Shown here in pieces: positions 26,401-35,632 of a DNA stretch of 64,000 bases. Location of the stretch: contig NZ_SJOJ01000008.1 of NCBI RefSeq assembly GCF_004330295.1, positions 1 to 64,000 on the forward strand, given 5' to 3'. A program made the position numbers and the translations under genes. Each line of letters opens with the position of its first letter. Positions within the stretch are counted from its first letter, which is position 1. The stretch comes from Rahnella victoriana. Lineage in GTDB: Bacteria > Pseudomonadota > Gammaproteobacteria > Enterobacterales > Enterobacteriaceae. The notes beneath the pieces are model-generated. The model had not been told where the DNA came from. It did not search any database and worked only from the letters and a program-made list of their open reading frames with translations.

Positions 26401-27945
26401 TTATTTTTTCTGTGCATCTTTCACCACAATTTGTCCGCCGGGGATCATGGTGACGCCCGATACCCCGGTGCCGGTGGCATACAAATCGTTCTGGTAATAC
26501 AACAGAACCTGCGGCGCCTGCTGGTTAATCTCCTTCTGCGCATCGACGTAAATGGCATTGCGGGTATTTTCATCCAGTGTCGAGGCCGCGTTGTCTAACA
26601 TTTCATCGAGTTTTGCATCACTGAAGAAGCCCAGATTCGCGCCGCCCGGTGCGAAGCTTTTGCTGTAGTAAAGCGGACGAAGTTGCAGATCGGCGCCATT
26701 CGCGCCGGAAGACCATGACGCCAGCACCGCGCCGGTGTTATCGGCCTTTTTACCCGCCTGATCGGCAAACGCGGCTTTCGTCCACACGCCGCTTTCCATG
26801 ATTTTCACGTCCAGTTTCACCCCGATTTTCGCCCACATGCTTTGCAGCACCTGACCGATACGCGCGTCCTGACCCTGCACGGCAATTGACATCGTAAAGC
26901 CGTCGGCAACGCCTGCTTCTTTCAGCAACGCTTTGGCTTTCGCCAGATCCAGCGGATACGGGTTCAGGGTTTTGTCATAACCGGCGGTGACCGGTGCCAG
27001 CGGGGAATTCGCCGGTTGTGCGAAGCCCGACATAATGGCGCGCACCAGTCCGTCGCGGTCCGTGGCGTAGTTCAGTGCCTGGCGCACGCGGACATCGCTC
27101 AGCGGTTTGAGGTCGGTATTCAGCGCGACCCAGAACACGGCCGCTCCCGGGCTTTCATGCAGACTGAATTTCGGATTGTTTTTCAGTACACGGGCAAATT
27201 GCGGAGGGACAGGGTTGATGACGTCGGCTTCACCGGCCTGCAGGGCCATGTTCATGACGGACGGCTCGGCGCTCCAGGTCCATTTGATGTCGTCCGGCCC
27301 GGCGGCTTTATCGCCCCAGTAGCCCGGATATTTTTCTTCCAGCACGAATTCGCCGGTTTTGTATTGCACCATTTTGTACGGGCCGGTGCCGACAGCTTTG
27401 CTGTCCAGCGTGCCGGTTTTATCTGCCGCCGGACTGACCATCAGACAGGCGCCGGTGGTCAGTAAATTCAGGAAGGCCGGATACGGTTTTTTCAGTTTGA
27501 ACACGACGGTGGACTCGTCGGTTTTGGTCACGCTGTCGAGGAAGGTGCGCAGACGTCCGCTGGCGGCCAGACCGCGTTTGGTGTCGAGATGGCGGGCAAA
27601 GTTGGCGACCACCGCGTCGGCGTTAAACGGCGTGCCGTCGTGAAAAGTCACGCCGCTGCGCAGTTTGAATGTCCACACCAGACCACTTTCATCGCTGCTC
27701 CAGGAGGTCGCCAGCGCCGCTTCCGGCTTCAGTTGTGGTGACATGCGCAGCAGGCCTTCATACATCGGATCCAGCACCGTGCCGGTAAAAGTCGCGGTCT
27801 GGTTGCCCGGATCCATGCTGCGCGGCGCTTCGTTTTGCATCACGTTCAGCGTGGCGGCAAACACCGGCAGCGAAAAGACGGCGAGAAGTGCGCTGCTCAG
27901 CAGCGATAACTGCACGGGACGCCGGATGTAACGGGTAATCTTCAT
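26401..27945 (-). CDS. Peptide-type ABC transporter substrate-binding protein
   Basis: A 514-residue SBP family 5 protein. The signal peptide has basic residues at the start and cleavage near VFA-AT (residue 30). The family signature follows as NEAPRSMDPGNQTATFT, then WTFKLRSGVTFHDGTPFNADAV. It is the first gene of the leftward operon. Its ligand is unknown; the accompanying ROK kinase and M81 peptidase suggest a peptide or a glycopeptide-like conjugate. Confidence 0.9.
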   Translation of the reverse strand: MKITRYIRRPVQLSLLSSALLAVFSLPVFAATLNVMQNEAPRSMDPGNQTATFTGTVLDPMYEGLLRMSPQLKPEAALATSWSSDESGLVWTFKLRSGVTFHDGTPFNADAVVANFARHLDTKRGLAASGRLRTFLDSVTKTDESTVVFKLKKPYPAFLNLLTTGACLMVSPAADKTGTLDSKAVGTGPYKMVQYKTGEFVLEEKYPGYWGDKAAGPDDIKWTWSAEPSVMNMALQAGEADVINPVPPQFARVLKNNPKFSLHESPGAAVFWVALNTDLKPLSDVRVRQALNYATDRDGLVRAIMSGFAQPANSPLAPVTAGYDKTLNPYPLDLAKAKALLKEAGVADGFTMSIAVQGQDARIGQVLQSMWAKIGVKLDVKIMESGVWTKAAFADQAGKKADNTGAVLASWSSGANGADLQLRPLYYSKSFAPGGANLGFFSDAKLDEMLDNAASTLDENTRNAIYVDAQKEINQQAPQVLLYYQNDLYATGTGVSGVTMIPGGQIVVKDAQKK

Positions 27946-28053
27946 GTTCTGCCCTCTGGGTAAAAATCGGATGAAGTGGCTCTGGCTCAGTCTGCCGGTT
28001 CGCTAAAACGCCGGTTTTAATCACAGTTTGTTTTAACAAAGAGATTTCATTAA

Positions 28054-28104
28054 TAGTTCATATGAAATACTTATATCGCAACATTTAGTTTATTTTGTGA
28101 ACTA
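28054..28104. promoter_or_regulatory. Paired inverted sites between the divergent operons
   Basis: TAGTTCA (28054-28060) and TGAACTA (28098-28104) face each other 44 bp apart, about four helical turns. The first overlaps a perfect palindrome TTCATATGAA (28057-28066). The position between the binding-protein gene and the ROK repressor gene is that of a shared operator with looping. Confidence 0.45.
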
Positions 28105-28179
28105 ATTAGCATTGATATATCCATTTCTACCGTTTAATGTCAATGCAGATGAGCGAAAACTGAGAGCGCCAAAACGAAT

Positions 28180-29319
28180 ATGCTAACAACTTTGCAACGT
28201 CAGATTTTAGGCGCAGTGAATGCCTCCGGCCATTTGAGCCGCACCGAACTGGCGCAAATCTCAGGAATGAGCAAGGCGGCGATCGGCGGTGTGGTGCGCG
28301 AGATGATTGAGGCCGGTTTTCTGCATGAAGCGGAAACGGTGCCGGGCAGCGGGCAGGGCAGACCGTCGGTCAGGCTGGTGGTGCATCCCGACGGGGCGTG
28401 GTTTGCCGGCGTTTCTTTGCTGCAAAATCCGGCGCAGATGGCGCTGATCAATTTGCACGGCGAAATCCTTTCGCGGGTGTCTTTTGCGGCCGATGCCGAT
28501 CCGCAACAGCTGGCAGCGAATATCGCCAGCGCCTTACCGGCATTACTTGAGCCTCATCCCGAGGCGGCAAAAAAGCTGGTCGGGTTGGGCGTGACGCTCT
28601 CTGGTCTTATCGATGAACATCAGTCGACCTGCGTGCAGTCGGCGCTGCTGGGCTGGCGGGATGTGCCGCTGGCGAAGCTGATTTCGCAGGCCACCGGCAT
28701 GGAAGTGGCCATTGAAAATGATGCCAAGGCACTGGCGGTGAGCGAGAAAAGTTTCGGTCAGGCGCGGGATCTCAGCAGCTTTACGCTGGTCAGCCACGGC
28801 GCGGGGATTGGCAGTGCGCATTTTATTGCCGGGCAGTTGCATCGCGGTTTGCATGGCGGTGCGGGGGAAATCGCCCACTGTACGCTGGAGCTGAACGGCT
28901 CGCCGTGTCGCTGCGGCAAGCGCGGCTGCCTCGACACGCTGGCGTCACTCAATGCGATTGCCGAAATGGCGAAAACGGAGGGGCTGGAGGCCACGACGAT
29001 CGGCGGGCTGGAACAGCTGGCCATGCAGGGCCAGACGGCGGCCATCCGCATTCTGCACCGCGCGGGTTCTGCGCTGGGTTTAGCCATATCGCATCTGATT
29101 CAAATCAATGACCCGGACCTGATCCTGATTGCCCATCAGGACGCCGATTTTTCCGGGCTGTTTGGCACGGTTGTCCATCAGTCTGTGGAGGCCAACGTGC
29201 TGCCGGGCAATGCCGGTAAAACGCCGGTTCGCACTTTTACCCTAAACGACGACACCTGGGCGCGCGCGGCGGCGAGTATTGCCGCACACCGCTTTCTGGT
29301 CGGTCTGAAGCCTGTCTGA
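28180..29319 (+). CDS. ROK-family transcriptional repressor (NagC/XylR-like)
   Basis: A 379-residue regulator. The N-terminal winged-helix domain (about 5-65; HLSRTELAQISGMSKAAIGGVV) is joined to a ROK sugar-binding domain, with the zinc motif HGGAGEIAHCT...CRCGKRGCLDT. Repressors of this type bind an unphosphorylated or phosphorylated sugar effector. It is divergent from the transporter operon and 12 bp upstream of the M81 gene, so it is likely to regulate both arms. The shared ROK theme with the kinase suggests one sugar ligand for both. Confidence 0.9.
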   Translation: MLTTLQRQILGAVNASGHLSRTELAQISGMSKAAIGGVVREMIEAGFLHEAETVPGSGQGRPSVRLVVHPDGAWFAGVSLLQNPAQMALINLHGEILSRVSFAADADPQQLAANIASALPALLEPHPEAAKKLVGLGVTLSGLIDEHQSTCVQSALLGWRDVPLAKLISQATGMEVAIENDAKALAVSEKSFGQARDLSSFTLVSHGAGIGSAHFIAGQLHRGLHGGAGEIAHCTLELNGSPCRCGKRGCLDTLASLNAIAEMAKTEGLEATTIGGLEQLAMQGQTAAIRILHRAGSALGLAISHLIQINDPDLILIAHQDADFSGLFGTVVHQSVEANVLPGNAGKTPVRTFTLNDDTWARAAASIAAHRFLVGLKPV

Positions 29320-29331
29320 GGAATGAGCAAC

Positions 29332-30765
29332 ATGCGTATAGCGGTCAGCGGTATCCATATTGAATGCAGCACTTACAATCCGGTGCTTAATGAGGAAAAG
29401 GATTTTACCGTCGTGCGCGATGCGCAGTTACTGGCATCGCCGCGTTTTCGTTTTTTGCAGGATTATCCGGCGACGTTTTTACCGACAATCCACGCCCGCG
29501 CCATTGCCGGTGGCCCGGTCGCGCGGGCGACTTACGATAAATTCAAAGCGGAAATGCTGGCAGGATTAGAGGCGCAAAAGCCGTTTGACGGCGTGTATCT
29601 GGCGATGCACGGCGCGATGTATGTTGAAGGGCTGGAAGATGCCGAAGGTGACTGGATTGCCGCCGCCCGTAAGGCCGTCGGGCCGGATTGCCCGATCAGC
29701 GTCAGTTACGATCTGCACGGCAATGTCTCGCAGCGCATTATTGATGCCATCGATATGTTTTCGACCTACCGCACCGCGCCGCATATCGACGTGGAAGAAA
29801 CCATGCGTCGTTCTGTCGCCATGCTGGTTAAGCATCTGCAAACCGGCGTGAAACCGACGTTGCTGTGGGTGCCGGTACCGGTGGTGTTACCGGGCGAGCG
29901 CACCAGCACGGAAGATGAACCGGCGAAAAGTTTGTACGCCCGTCTGCCTGAAATGGATGAAGTTGACGGCGTGTGGGACAGTTCGCTGATGGTCGGTTAT
30001 GTCTGGGCGGATGAGCCACGGGCAACGGCGGCGGTGATCATGACCGGCACTGACCGCGCTGTGCTGGAACAGCAGGCGACTCAACTCGCGCAGGCTTACT
30101 GGGACGCGCGGGAAGATTTTGTGTTTGGTTGTGAGACTGACACGGTGGAAGCCTGTGTGAAGAAGGCGATTGCCAGTGAAACGCGGCCGGTGGTGCTGGC
30201 GGATTCCGGCGATAATCCGACCGGTGGCGGCGTAGGTGACCGCGCGGATGTGTTGCAGGAACTGATCAAACAGTATGCACAAAATACCCTGGTGGCCGGG
30301 ATTGCCGATGCACCGGCGACGGATGCCGCCTTCAATGCCGGTGTGGGATCCACACTGACGCTGACACTCGGCGCGTCGCTTGATCATTCCAGCCCGCAGG
30401 TGAAAGGCGAGTTCGACGTGGTTTTCCTGCTCGACGCACTGACACCGGCTGACCGTCAGGCCGTGCTTCGCATCGGCGGAATTGATGTGGTGGTCTCGGC
30501 GCGCCGCCGTCCGTATCACAACATCAGCGATTTCACCGCGCTGGAACTGGATCCGCATAACGCAGACATCGTGGTGGTGAAATCCGGTTACCTTTCGCCG
30601 GAACTGGCACCGATTGCCAGCCCGAACCTGATGGCGCTGTCGAACGGCGTGGTCGATCAGTTTGTCGAACGTCTGCCACGCAACCGCAAGCCGCGCAAAA
30701 CTTTCCCGTTTGATCGTGATTTCAGCTATGTGCCGCAGGTGCAACTTTCCTCCAGGAGCAAATAA
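29332..30765 (+). CDS. M81-family metallopeptidase (microcystinase MlrC-like)
   Basis: A 477-residue protein of the DUF1485/MlrC family. The N-terminal M81 domain (about 1-295) has HIECSTYNP at the start and the segments YLAMHGAMYVEGLEDAEG, YDLHGNVS and APHIDVEETMRR, which supply the expected zinc His/Asp residues. The MlrC C-terminal domain has LADSGDNPTGGGVGD. The start at 29332 is preceded by GAGGA at suitable spacing; ATG 29323 is too close to it. The best known member completes linearised microcystin breakdown; most others have unknown substrates. Here it probably hydrolyses the compound brought in by the neighbouring importer. Confidence 0.9.
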   Translation: MRIAVSGIHIECSTYNPVLNEEKDFTVVRDAQLLASPRFRFLQDYPATFLPTIHARAIAGGPVARATYDKFKAEMLAGLEAQKPFDGVYLAMHGAMYVEGLEDAEGDWIAAARKAVGPDCPISVSYDLHGNVSQRIIDAIDMFSTYRTAPHIDVEETMRRSVAMLVKHLQTGVKPTLLWVPVPVVLPGERTSTEDEPAKSLYARLPEMDEVDGVWDSSLMVGYVWADEPRATAAVIMTGTDRAVLEQQATQLAQAYWDAREDFVFGCETDTVEACVKKAIASETRPVVLADSGDNPTGGGVGDRADVLQELIKQYAQNTLVAGIADAPATDAAFNAGVGSTLTLTLGASLDHSSPQVKGEFDVVFLLDALTPADRQAVLRIGGIDVVVSARRRPYHNISDFTALELDPHNADIVVVKSGYLSPELAPIASPNLMALSNGVVDQFVERLPRNRKPRKTFPFDRDFSYVPQVQLSSRSK

Positions 30766-30766
30766 G

Positions 30767-32599
30767 ATGAACCAGACCACCGGACAGCCTGTAAACCGTC
30801 AGCCCGTGCTGAGCGTGAAGCATCTCACCACCTCGTTTCGCGGCGATGACGACTGGCTGCCGGTGGTGCGTGATGTGTCTTTTGAGGTGTATCCCGGTGA
30901 AACGCTGGCGATCGTCGGGGAATCCGGCTCAGGGAAAAGCGTGACGTCGCTGTCAGTGATGCGTTTGCTGAAAGCGCAAAGCAGCCGGATTGAGGGCGAA
31001 GTCTGGCTGAATCAGCGCAATTTGCTGACCCTTTCGGATAAGCAGATGCGCGATATTCGCGGCAACGAGATGGCGATGATTTTTCAGGAGCCAATGACCT
31101 CGCTGAACCCGACTTTCAGTATCGGCAGGCAGATTGCCGAGAGCCTGAAGCGGCACCGCGGGATGTCGTCGGCGCAGGCGCGGGCGGAAACACTGCGGTT
31201 GCTGGAAAAGGTGCGCATTCCCAATGCGGCCAAAAGATTTGATGAATATCCCCATCAGTTTTCCGGCGGTATGCGCCAGCGCGTGATGATTGCGATGGCG
31301 CTGGCGCTGAAACCTAAATTACTGATTGCCGACGAACCCACCACGGCGCTGGATGTGACCATTCAGGGACAGATTCTGGATCTGATTAAAACGTTGCAGG
31401 AAGAAGAAGGCATGGCGGTGCTGTTTATCACGCACGATATGGGCGTGGTGGCGGAAATCGCTGACCGCACGCTGGTGATGTATCGCGGTGAAGCCGTGGA
31501 AAGCGGGGCGACGGAGGATATTTTCCATCGTCCGCAACATCCTTATACCCGCGCGTTGCTGGCCGCCGTACCGACACTCGGCTCAATGCAGGGGCGTGGC
31601 TGGCCGTTACGGTTCCCGCAAATCAATCTGCAAACCGGTGAAGCGAGCGTGCCGGAGGAAGTGGCGGGAACAGTCGATACAGGGCTGACGCCTTTGCTGT
31701 CGGTGAAAAATCTCAGCGCCCGTTTTCCGGTTTATGGCGGTATTTTCAGCCGCCAGGTCGGTGCGGTGCATGCGGTGGAAAACATCAGCTTTGATTTATT
31801 TCAGGGCGAAACGCTGTCACTGGTCGGCGAATCAGGTTGCGGGAAATCGACCACCGGCCGCGCGGTAACCCGTCTGCTGAAACCGCACAGCGGGGCGATC
31901 GATTTTGATGGCTTTGATGTGATGAATCTGGGAAAACGTGACGTTTTGCAGATGCGCCAGCGTATCCAGATGATTTTTCAGGATCCGTTTGCCAGCCTGA
32001 ACCCGCGTATGCGCGTTGGCGACGCACTGATCGAACCGATGCTGCAACACAAACTGCACAACCGCCGTGATGCCAGAGAGAAAGCCGCTTCACTGCTGCA
32101 AAAAGTCGGGCTGTCACCGGACATGCTGCGCCGTTTTCCGCATGAGTTTTCCGGCGGTCAGCGCCAGCGGATTTGCATCGCGCGCGCCCTGACACTGGAT
32201 CCGAAAGTGATTGTCGCCGATGAATCCGTCTCTGCGCTGGATGTCTCCGTGAAAGCGCAGGTGGTGAATCTGCTGCTCGATTTGCAGGAAAGCATGAATC
32301 TGTCTTATCTGTTTATTTCGCACGATATGGCGGTGGTCGAAAGGGTGAGTCATCGCGTGGCGGTGATGTATCTCGGGGAGATTGTGGAGATCGGCCCGCG
32401 TGCGGCGATATTCGATAATCCGCAGCATCCGTACACACGCAAACTGATGGCGTCAGTGCCGGTGCCGGATCCGTCGCGCAGAATGCTGAAACGACAAATG
32501 CAGGTGGATGAACTGAAAAGTCCGGTACGCGACAACGGCTATATTCCACCGCAAAGGCAGTATCAGGAAGTGTCAGCAGGACATTTTGTTCAGATTTAA
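30767..32599 (+). CDS. Double ATPase of a peptide ABC importer (GsiA-like)
   Basis: A 610-residue protein with two ABC domains in one chain, as in GsiA. Domain 1 has [16 protein letters not shown] and [12 protein letters not shown]; domain 2 has [16 protein letters not shown] and [12 protein letters not shown]. The catalytic Glu is kept in both, while the usual Pro after it is Ser in domain 2. The start at 30767 has CAGGAG ahead and is one base past the M81 stop. It energises the two permeases of the divergent operon, since no other ATPase is present in either arm. Confidence 0.92.
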   Translation: MNQTTGQPVNRQPVLSVKHLTTSFRGDDDWLPVVRDVSFEVYPGETLAIVGESGSGKSVTSLSVMRLLKAQSSRIEGEVWLNQRNLLTLSDKQMRDIRGNEMAMIFQEPMTSLNPTFSIGRQIAESLKRHRGMSSAQARAETLRLLEKVRIPNAAKRFDEYPHQFSGGMRQRVMIAMALALKPKLLIADEPTTALDVTIQGQILDLIKTLQEEEGMAVLFITHDMGVVAEIADRTLVMYRGEAVESGATEDIFHRPQHPYTRALLAAVPTLGSMQGRGWPLRFPQINLQTGEASVPEEVAGTVDTGLTPLLSVKNLSARFPVYGGIFSRQVGAVHAVENISFDLFQGETLSLVGESGCGKSTTGRAVTRLLKPHSGAIDFDGFDVMNLGKRDVLQMRQRIQMIFQDPFASLNPRMRVGDALIEPMLQHKLHNRRDAREKAASLLQKVGLSPDMLRRFPHEFSGGQRQRICIARALTLDPKVIVADESVSALDVSVKAQVVNLLLDLQESMNLSYLFISHDMAVVERVSHRVAVMYLGEIVEIGPRAAIFDNPQHPYTRKLMASVPVPDPSRRMLKRQMQVDELKSPVRDNGYIPPQRQYQEVSAGHFVQI

Positions 32600-32640
32600 T
32601 ATAACAGGAAGGTTTTTCTACAGAGAAACTCGAGGATGAA

Positions 32641-32822
32641 TCTGGAAGATGGTGGTGGGGGAAGGATGACCCGGCCTTTGGCCTCGCCCTGCGGGTCGTT
32701 GCTGCGCAACGCTGTCTCGCTTCGCTCGGCTCAAACCTTCGGGTCGAAGGTTCTCTATCCTTCCCGATTTGTATTTTTATTTTGGTTTGGAGTTTTCGAA
32801 AGAGGCGGGAATATCTGGAAGA

Positions 32823-32840
<18 letters not shown>
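32641..32840. repeat. Duplicated tRNA-Tyr 3' end, 173 bp apart (rttR-like unit)
   Basis: A 27-bp sequence at 32814-32840 (last 18 bases of tRNA-Tyr plus 9 bases downstream) recurs exactly at 32641-32667. The 173-bp spacing resembles the 178-bp repeats behind E. coli tyrT, which also carry the tRNA 3' end and yield the RttR RNA. The unit contains small hairpins such as GTTGC-GCA-GCAAC. Confidence 0.75.
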
Positions 32841-32907
<67 letters not shown>

Positions 32908-33005
32908 ACAACTTTTGTGGCATTTACTACTTACTTCTGGCCTAAATCATCATGTGCTACATGGATGATTTTTGTCGCTGCAGCGGTTAGCTGCGAACGG
33001 GGCGC

Positions 33006-33033
33006 ATAATACCAAATAAGCCGAAGGTGTAAA
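33006..33033 (-). promoter_or_regulatory. Promoter of tRNA-Tyr
   Basis: On the minus strand -35 TTTACA, a 16-bp spacer and -10 TATTAT are followed by GCGCCCCG, the G+C-rich discriminator also found at E. coli tyrT. The leader before the tRNA is about 95 nt, longer than in E. coli, with a GCAGC-TAACC-GCTGC hairpin. Confidence 0.8.
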
Positions 33034-33119
33034 GCGCTGAAAGCGATAATAAAGTTTGTTTGCGGTTTTTTTGCCCTTAACGGTGTTTCTCTGAGCGAAA
33101 AACACCGTCAGGACGCGGA

Positions 33120-33968
33120 TTACAGAATGACGGTACGGTTTCCGTAAACAAACACGCGTTGTGCCAGCACACGGTATAACGCGCGGCTGAGCACGTTTTT
33201 CTCAACGTCACGCCCGGCACGCATCATATCTTCGGCGGTATAGGTGTGATCGACGTTAATCACGTCCTGCATGATGATCGGGCCTTCATCCAGATTGTCA
33301 TTAACGTAATGCGCCGTGGCACCAATCAGCTTCACACCCCGCTCATACGCCTGATGGTACGGACGTGCGCCAATAAAGGCAGGCAGGAACGAGTGGTGAA
33401 TGTTGATCACCTGATGCGGATAATGCTGCACAAAGCCCGGTGTCAGCACACGCATGTATTTCGCGAGAACCACATAATCAGGCTGATACTGGTCGATTTG
33501 CGCAATCATCGCGCTGTCGTGCTGTTCGCGGGTCAGACCGTCGTGGCTCACCAGATGGAACGGAATATCAAAGCGTTCCACCAACGTTTGCAGGGTATCG
33601 TGGTTGCCGATCACCGCCGCAATTTCCACATCCAGTCCGCCATACGCAGCTTTCATCAGCAGATCACCCAGACAATGGGCTTCTTTGGTCACCAGGATCA
33701 CGATACGGCGACGACCGGTGCTGTTCAGTTCACGCACGGAACCCGCAGGCAGCGCGCTGTCGAGATCGGCGAGCAGGGTGGTGTCGTTGAAGATCCCTTC
33801 CAGCTCGGTACGCATAAAGAAACGTCCGGTGCGGTGATCCACGAATTCGTTGTTCTGCACGATGTTCAGTTCGTGCTTGTAGCAAATGTTGGTAATTTTG
33901 GCGATCAGACCTTTTGCATCAGGGCAAATGGTGCGTAATACCTTGGTTTGTACGTTCTGTTGCGGCAT
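33120..33968 (-). CDS. purU: Formyltetrahydrofolate deformylase
   Basis: A 282-residue PurU that hydrolyses 10-formyl-tetrahydrofolate to formate and tetrahydrofolate, supplying formate for PurT and balancing one-carbon units. An N-terminal ACT domain (about 9-85, VLRTICPDAKGLIAKI) precedes the formyltransferase-fold domain, with the catalytic His in NIHHSFLPAF and Asp in the LDEGPII stretch. The ATG at 33968 gives the family N-terminus; the upstream TTG at 33989 is unlikely. Confidence 0.96.
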   Translation of the reverse strand: MPQQNVQTKVLRTICPDAKGLIAKITNICYKHELNIVQNNEFVDHRTGRFFMRTELEGIFNDTTLLADLDSALPAGSVRELNSTGRRRIVILVTKEAHCLGDLLMKAAYGGLDVEIAAVIGNHDTLQTLVERFDIPFHLVSHDGLTREQHDSAMIAQIDQYQPDYVVLAKYMRVLTPGFVQHYPHQVINIHHSFLPAFIGARPYHQAYERGVKLIGATAHYVNDNLDEGPIIMQDVINVDHTYTAEDMMRAGRDVEKNVLSRALYRVLAQRVFVYGNRTVIL

Positions 33969-34011
33969 GAGGGAGTGGATCCTGTCCAAGACTTAAAATA
34001 ATACGGTTGAA

Positions 34012-34476
34012 TTATTTACCGCAGCACTTCTTATATTTTTTACCCGACCCGCACGGGCAGGCGTCGTTGCGGCCTGTCTGCGGTTTAATTCCGTCGATAT
34101 AGTACCAGCGATCTTTCAAACGAAGAAATCGCGAACGCTCGTGGATCAAATGAAGGGAGTCGCTGCCGGTTTCGGTAAATCGCGCCGCAAACTCAACGAA
34201 TCCTTCATTCGCATCGCGTCCTTCCGACTGGCTGATCACCTGCAAACCCTGCCAGTGCGTGCTGGCAAAGCCTTCCTGTAAACTGTCACGCCATTGTTCG
34301 GGTTGACAATCCGGGTGCCAGGTGGCGATCAGATAACTCGCATTTTTCAGGACGTAAGCAGTGTAGCGTGATCGCATCAGCGCGGACGGTGTCGGCGCCA
34401 CGCGGGTCTCAGAAATGTATGGCTGGCAACATTCTTCGTAAGGAAGATGGCTGCAACATGGGCAAAGTTCTGACAC
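34012..34476 (-). CDS. ychJ: YchJ family SEC-C motif protein
   Basis: A 154-residue protein of unknown function with zinc-binding cysteine clusters at both ends: [13 protein letters not shown] near the N-terminus and the SEC-C motif [13 protein letters not shown] at the C-terminus, flanking an NTF2-like YchJ domain with [10 protein letters not shown] and TWHPDC. The GTG at 34476 has CAGGAG five bases upstream and gives the E. coli-like N-terminus VSELCPC; the open frame to 34506 is not needed. Confidence 0.93.
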   Translation of the reverse strand: MSELCPCCSHLPYEECCQPYISETRVAPTPSALMRSRYTAYVLKNASYLIATWHPDCQPEQWRDSLQEGFASTHWQGLQVISQSEGRDANEGFVEFAARFTETGSDSLHLIHERSRFLRLKDRWYYIDGIKPQTGRNDACPCGSGKKYKKCCGK

Positions 34477-34503
34477 GGAAACTCCTGATTCGCAGGGCTT
34501 ACA

Positions 34504-34534
34504 CATTCAATAGCGCAGGTTGCGCTATTGAATG
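34504..34534. repeat. Perfect 14-bp inverted repeat with 3-base loop
   Basis: CATTCAATAGCGCA-GGT-TGCGCTATTGAATG lies between the divergent ychJ and rssA genes, ending 27 bp before the ychJ start. It could be a hairpin in the ychJ leader, a cruciform, or an operator. Confidence 0.8.
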
Positions 34535-34624
34535 CACCAAAGCGATATGTTACCTAACAACCTCGCCGGGTGACAACGCGCTTCCCCGCTGATTCTAACG
34601 CTATGTGCAATATAAGGTCATCAG

Positions 34625-35536
34625 ATGAGCAGAAAAGTCACCATTGGTCTTGCCCTCGGTTCGGGAGCGGCGAAAGGGTGGGCGCACATCGGGGTGATCA
34701 ATGCCCTGAAAGAAATGGATATAGAGATAGATGTGGTGGCCGGTTGTTCGGTCGGCGCACTGGTCGGCGCGGCGTATGTCAGCAACAGGTTACCGGCCAT
34801 TGAAAGCTGGGTGCGGTCTTTCAGCTACTGGGATGTGTTGCGGCTGATGGATTTCTCCTGGAAACGTGGAGGATTGTTGCGCGGCGAGCGCGTGTTTAAC
34901 GCCGTCGGGCAGTTGATCCGCATCGATGAATTCGAGAAGTGTTCGAAGAAGTTTGGTGCCGTCGCCACCAACCTGAGTACAGGACGCGAGTTGTGGCTGA
35001 CCAAAGGGGATTTGCATGAGGCTATCCGCGCCTCGTGCAGTATGCCGGGGTTGCTGGCACCGGTGTGGCACAACGGTTACTGGCTGGTGGACGGCGCGGT
35101 GGTGAACCCGGTGCCGGTCTCGCTGACCCGGGCATTAGGCGCGGATATCGTGATTGCGGTCGATCTCCAGCATGATGCGCATCTGATGCAGCAGGATTTG
35201 CTGACCGTGCAGCCGACCGGCGAAGCACTGAATACTGACAAAGAAGTGAGCTGGCGTGACCGGATCCGCCAGCGTCTGACCCGGCCAAATGCCCGCAAGC
35301 CGAATGTCAGTCCGTCAGCGATGGAAATCATGTCGACCTCCATTCAGGTGCTGGAAAACCGGCTCAAGCGTAACCGCATGGCAGGCGATCCGCCTGATGT
35401 GCTGCTTCAGCCCTATTGTCCGCAAATTTCTACGCTGGATTTCCACCGGGCAGAAGAAGCCATCGAAGCGGGGCGTCTTGCCGTTGAAAAACAAAGAGAG
35501 CAATTGCTGCCCCTGATAAAAAATAGACAGTTCTGA
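34625..35536 (+). CDS. rssA: Patatin-like protein RssA
   Basis: A 303-residue patatin-fold serine hydrolase. The oxyanion loop is GSGAAKGWAHIG, nucleophile Ser42 is in GCSVG and catalytic Asp156 is in VDGAVVNP. It stands upstream of rssB as in E. coli, with 96 bp between. The physiological lipid substrate is not established for the family in enterobacteria. Confidence 0.95.
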   Translation: MSRKVTIGLALGSGAAKGWAHIGVINALKEMDIEIDVVAGCSVGALVGAAYVSNRLPAIESWVRSFSYWDVLRLMDFSWKRGGLLRGERVFNAVGQLIRIDEFEKCSKKFGAVATNLSTGRELWLTKGDLHEAIRASCSMPGLLAPVWHNGYWLVDGAVVNPVPVSLTRALGADIVIAVDLQHDAHLMQQDLLTVQPTGEALNTDKEVSWRDRIRQRLTRPNARKPNVSPSAMEIMSTSIQVLENRLKRNRMAGDPPDVLLQPYCPQISTLDFHRAEEAIEAGRLAVEKQREQLLPLIKNRQF

Positions 35537-35632
35537 ACGGCTTAAAATGTGTTTGGATGAATCTGACAATTCTGCCAAGCAAAAACGGGCTTTATGAGCC
35601 ACTATTAGAATAAGAAATTCTGGGGGACCCTG

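Noticed and set aside
33246..33938. 230-codon plus-strand frame
   Set aside because: Antisense to purU, which is unmistakable; no recognisable family.
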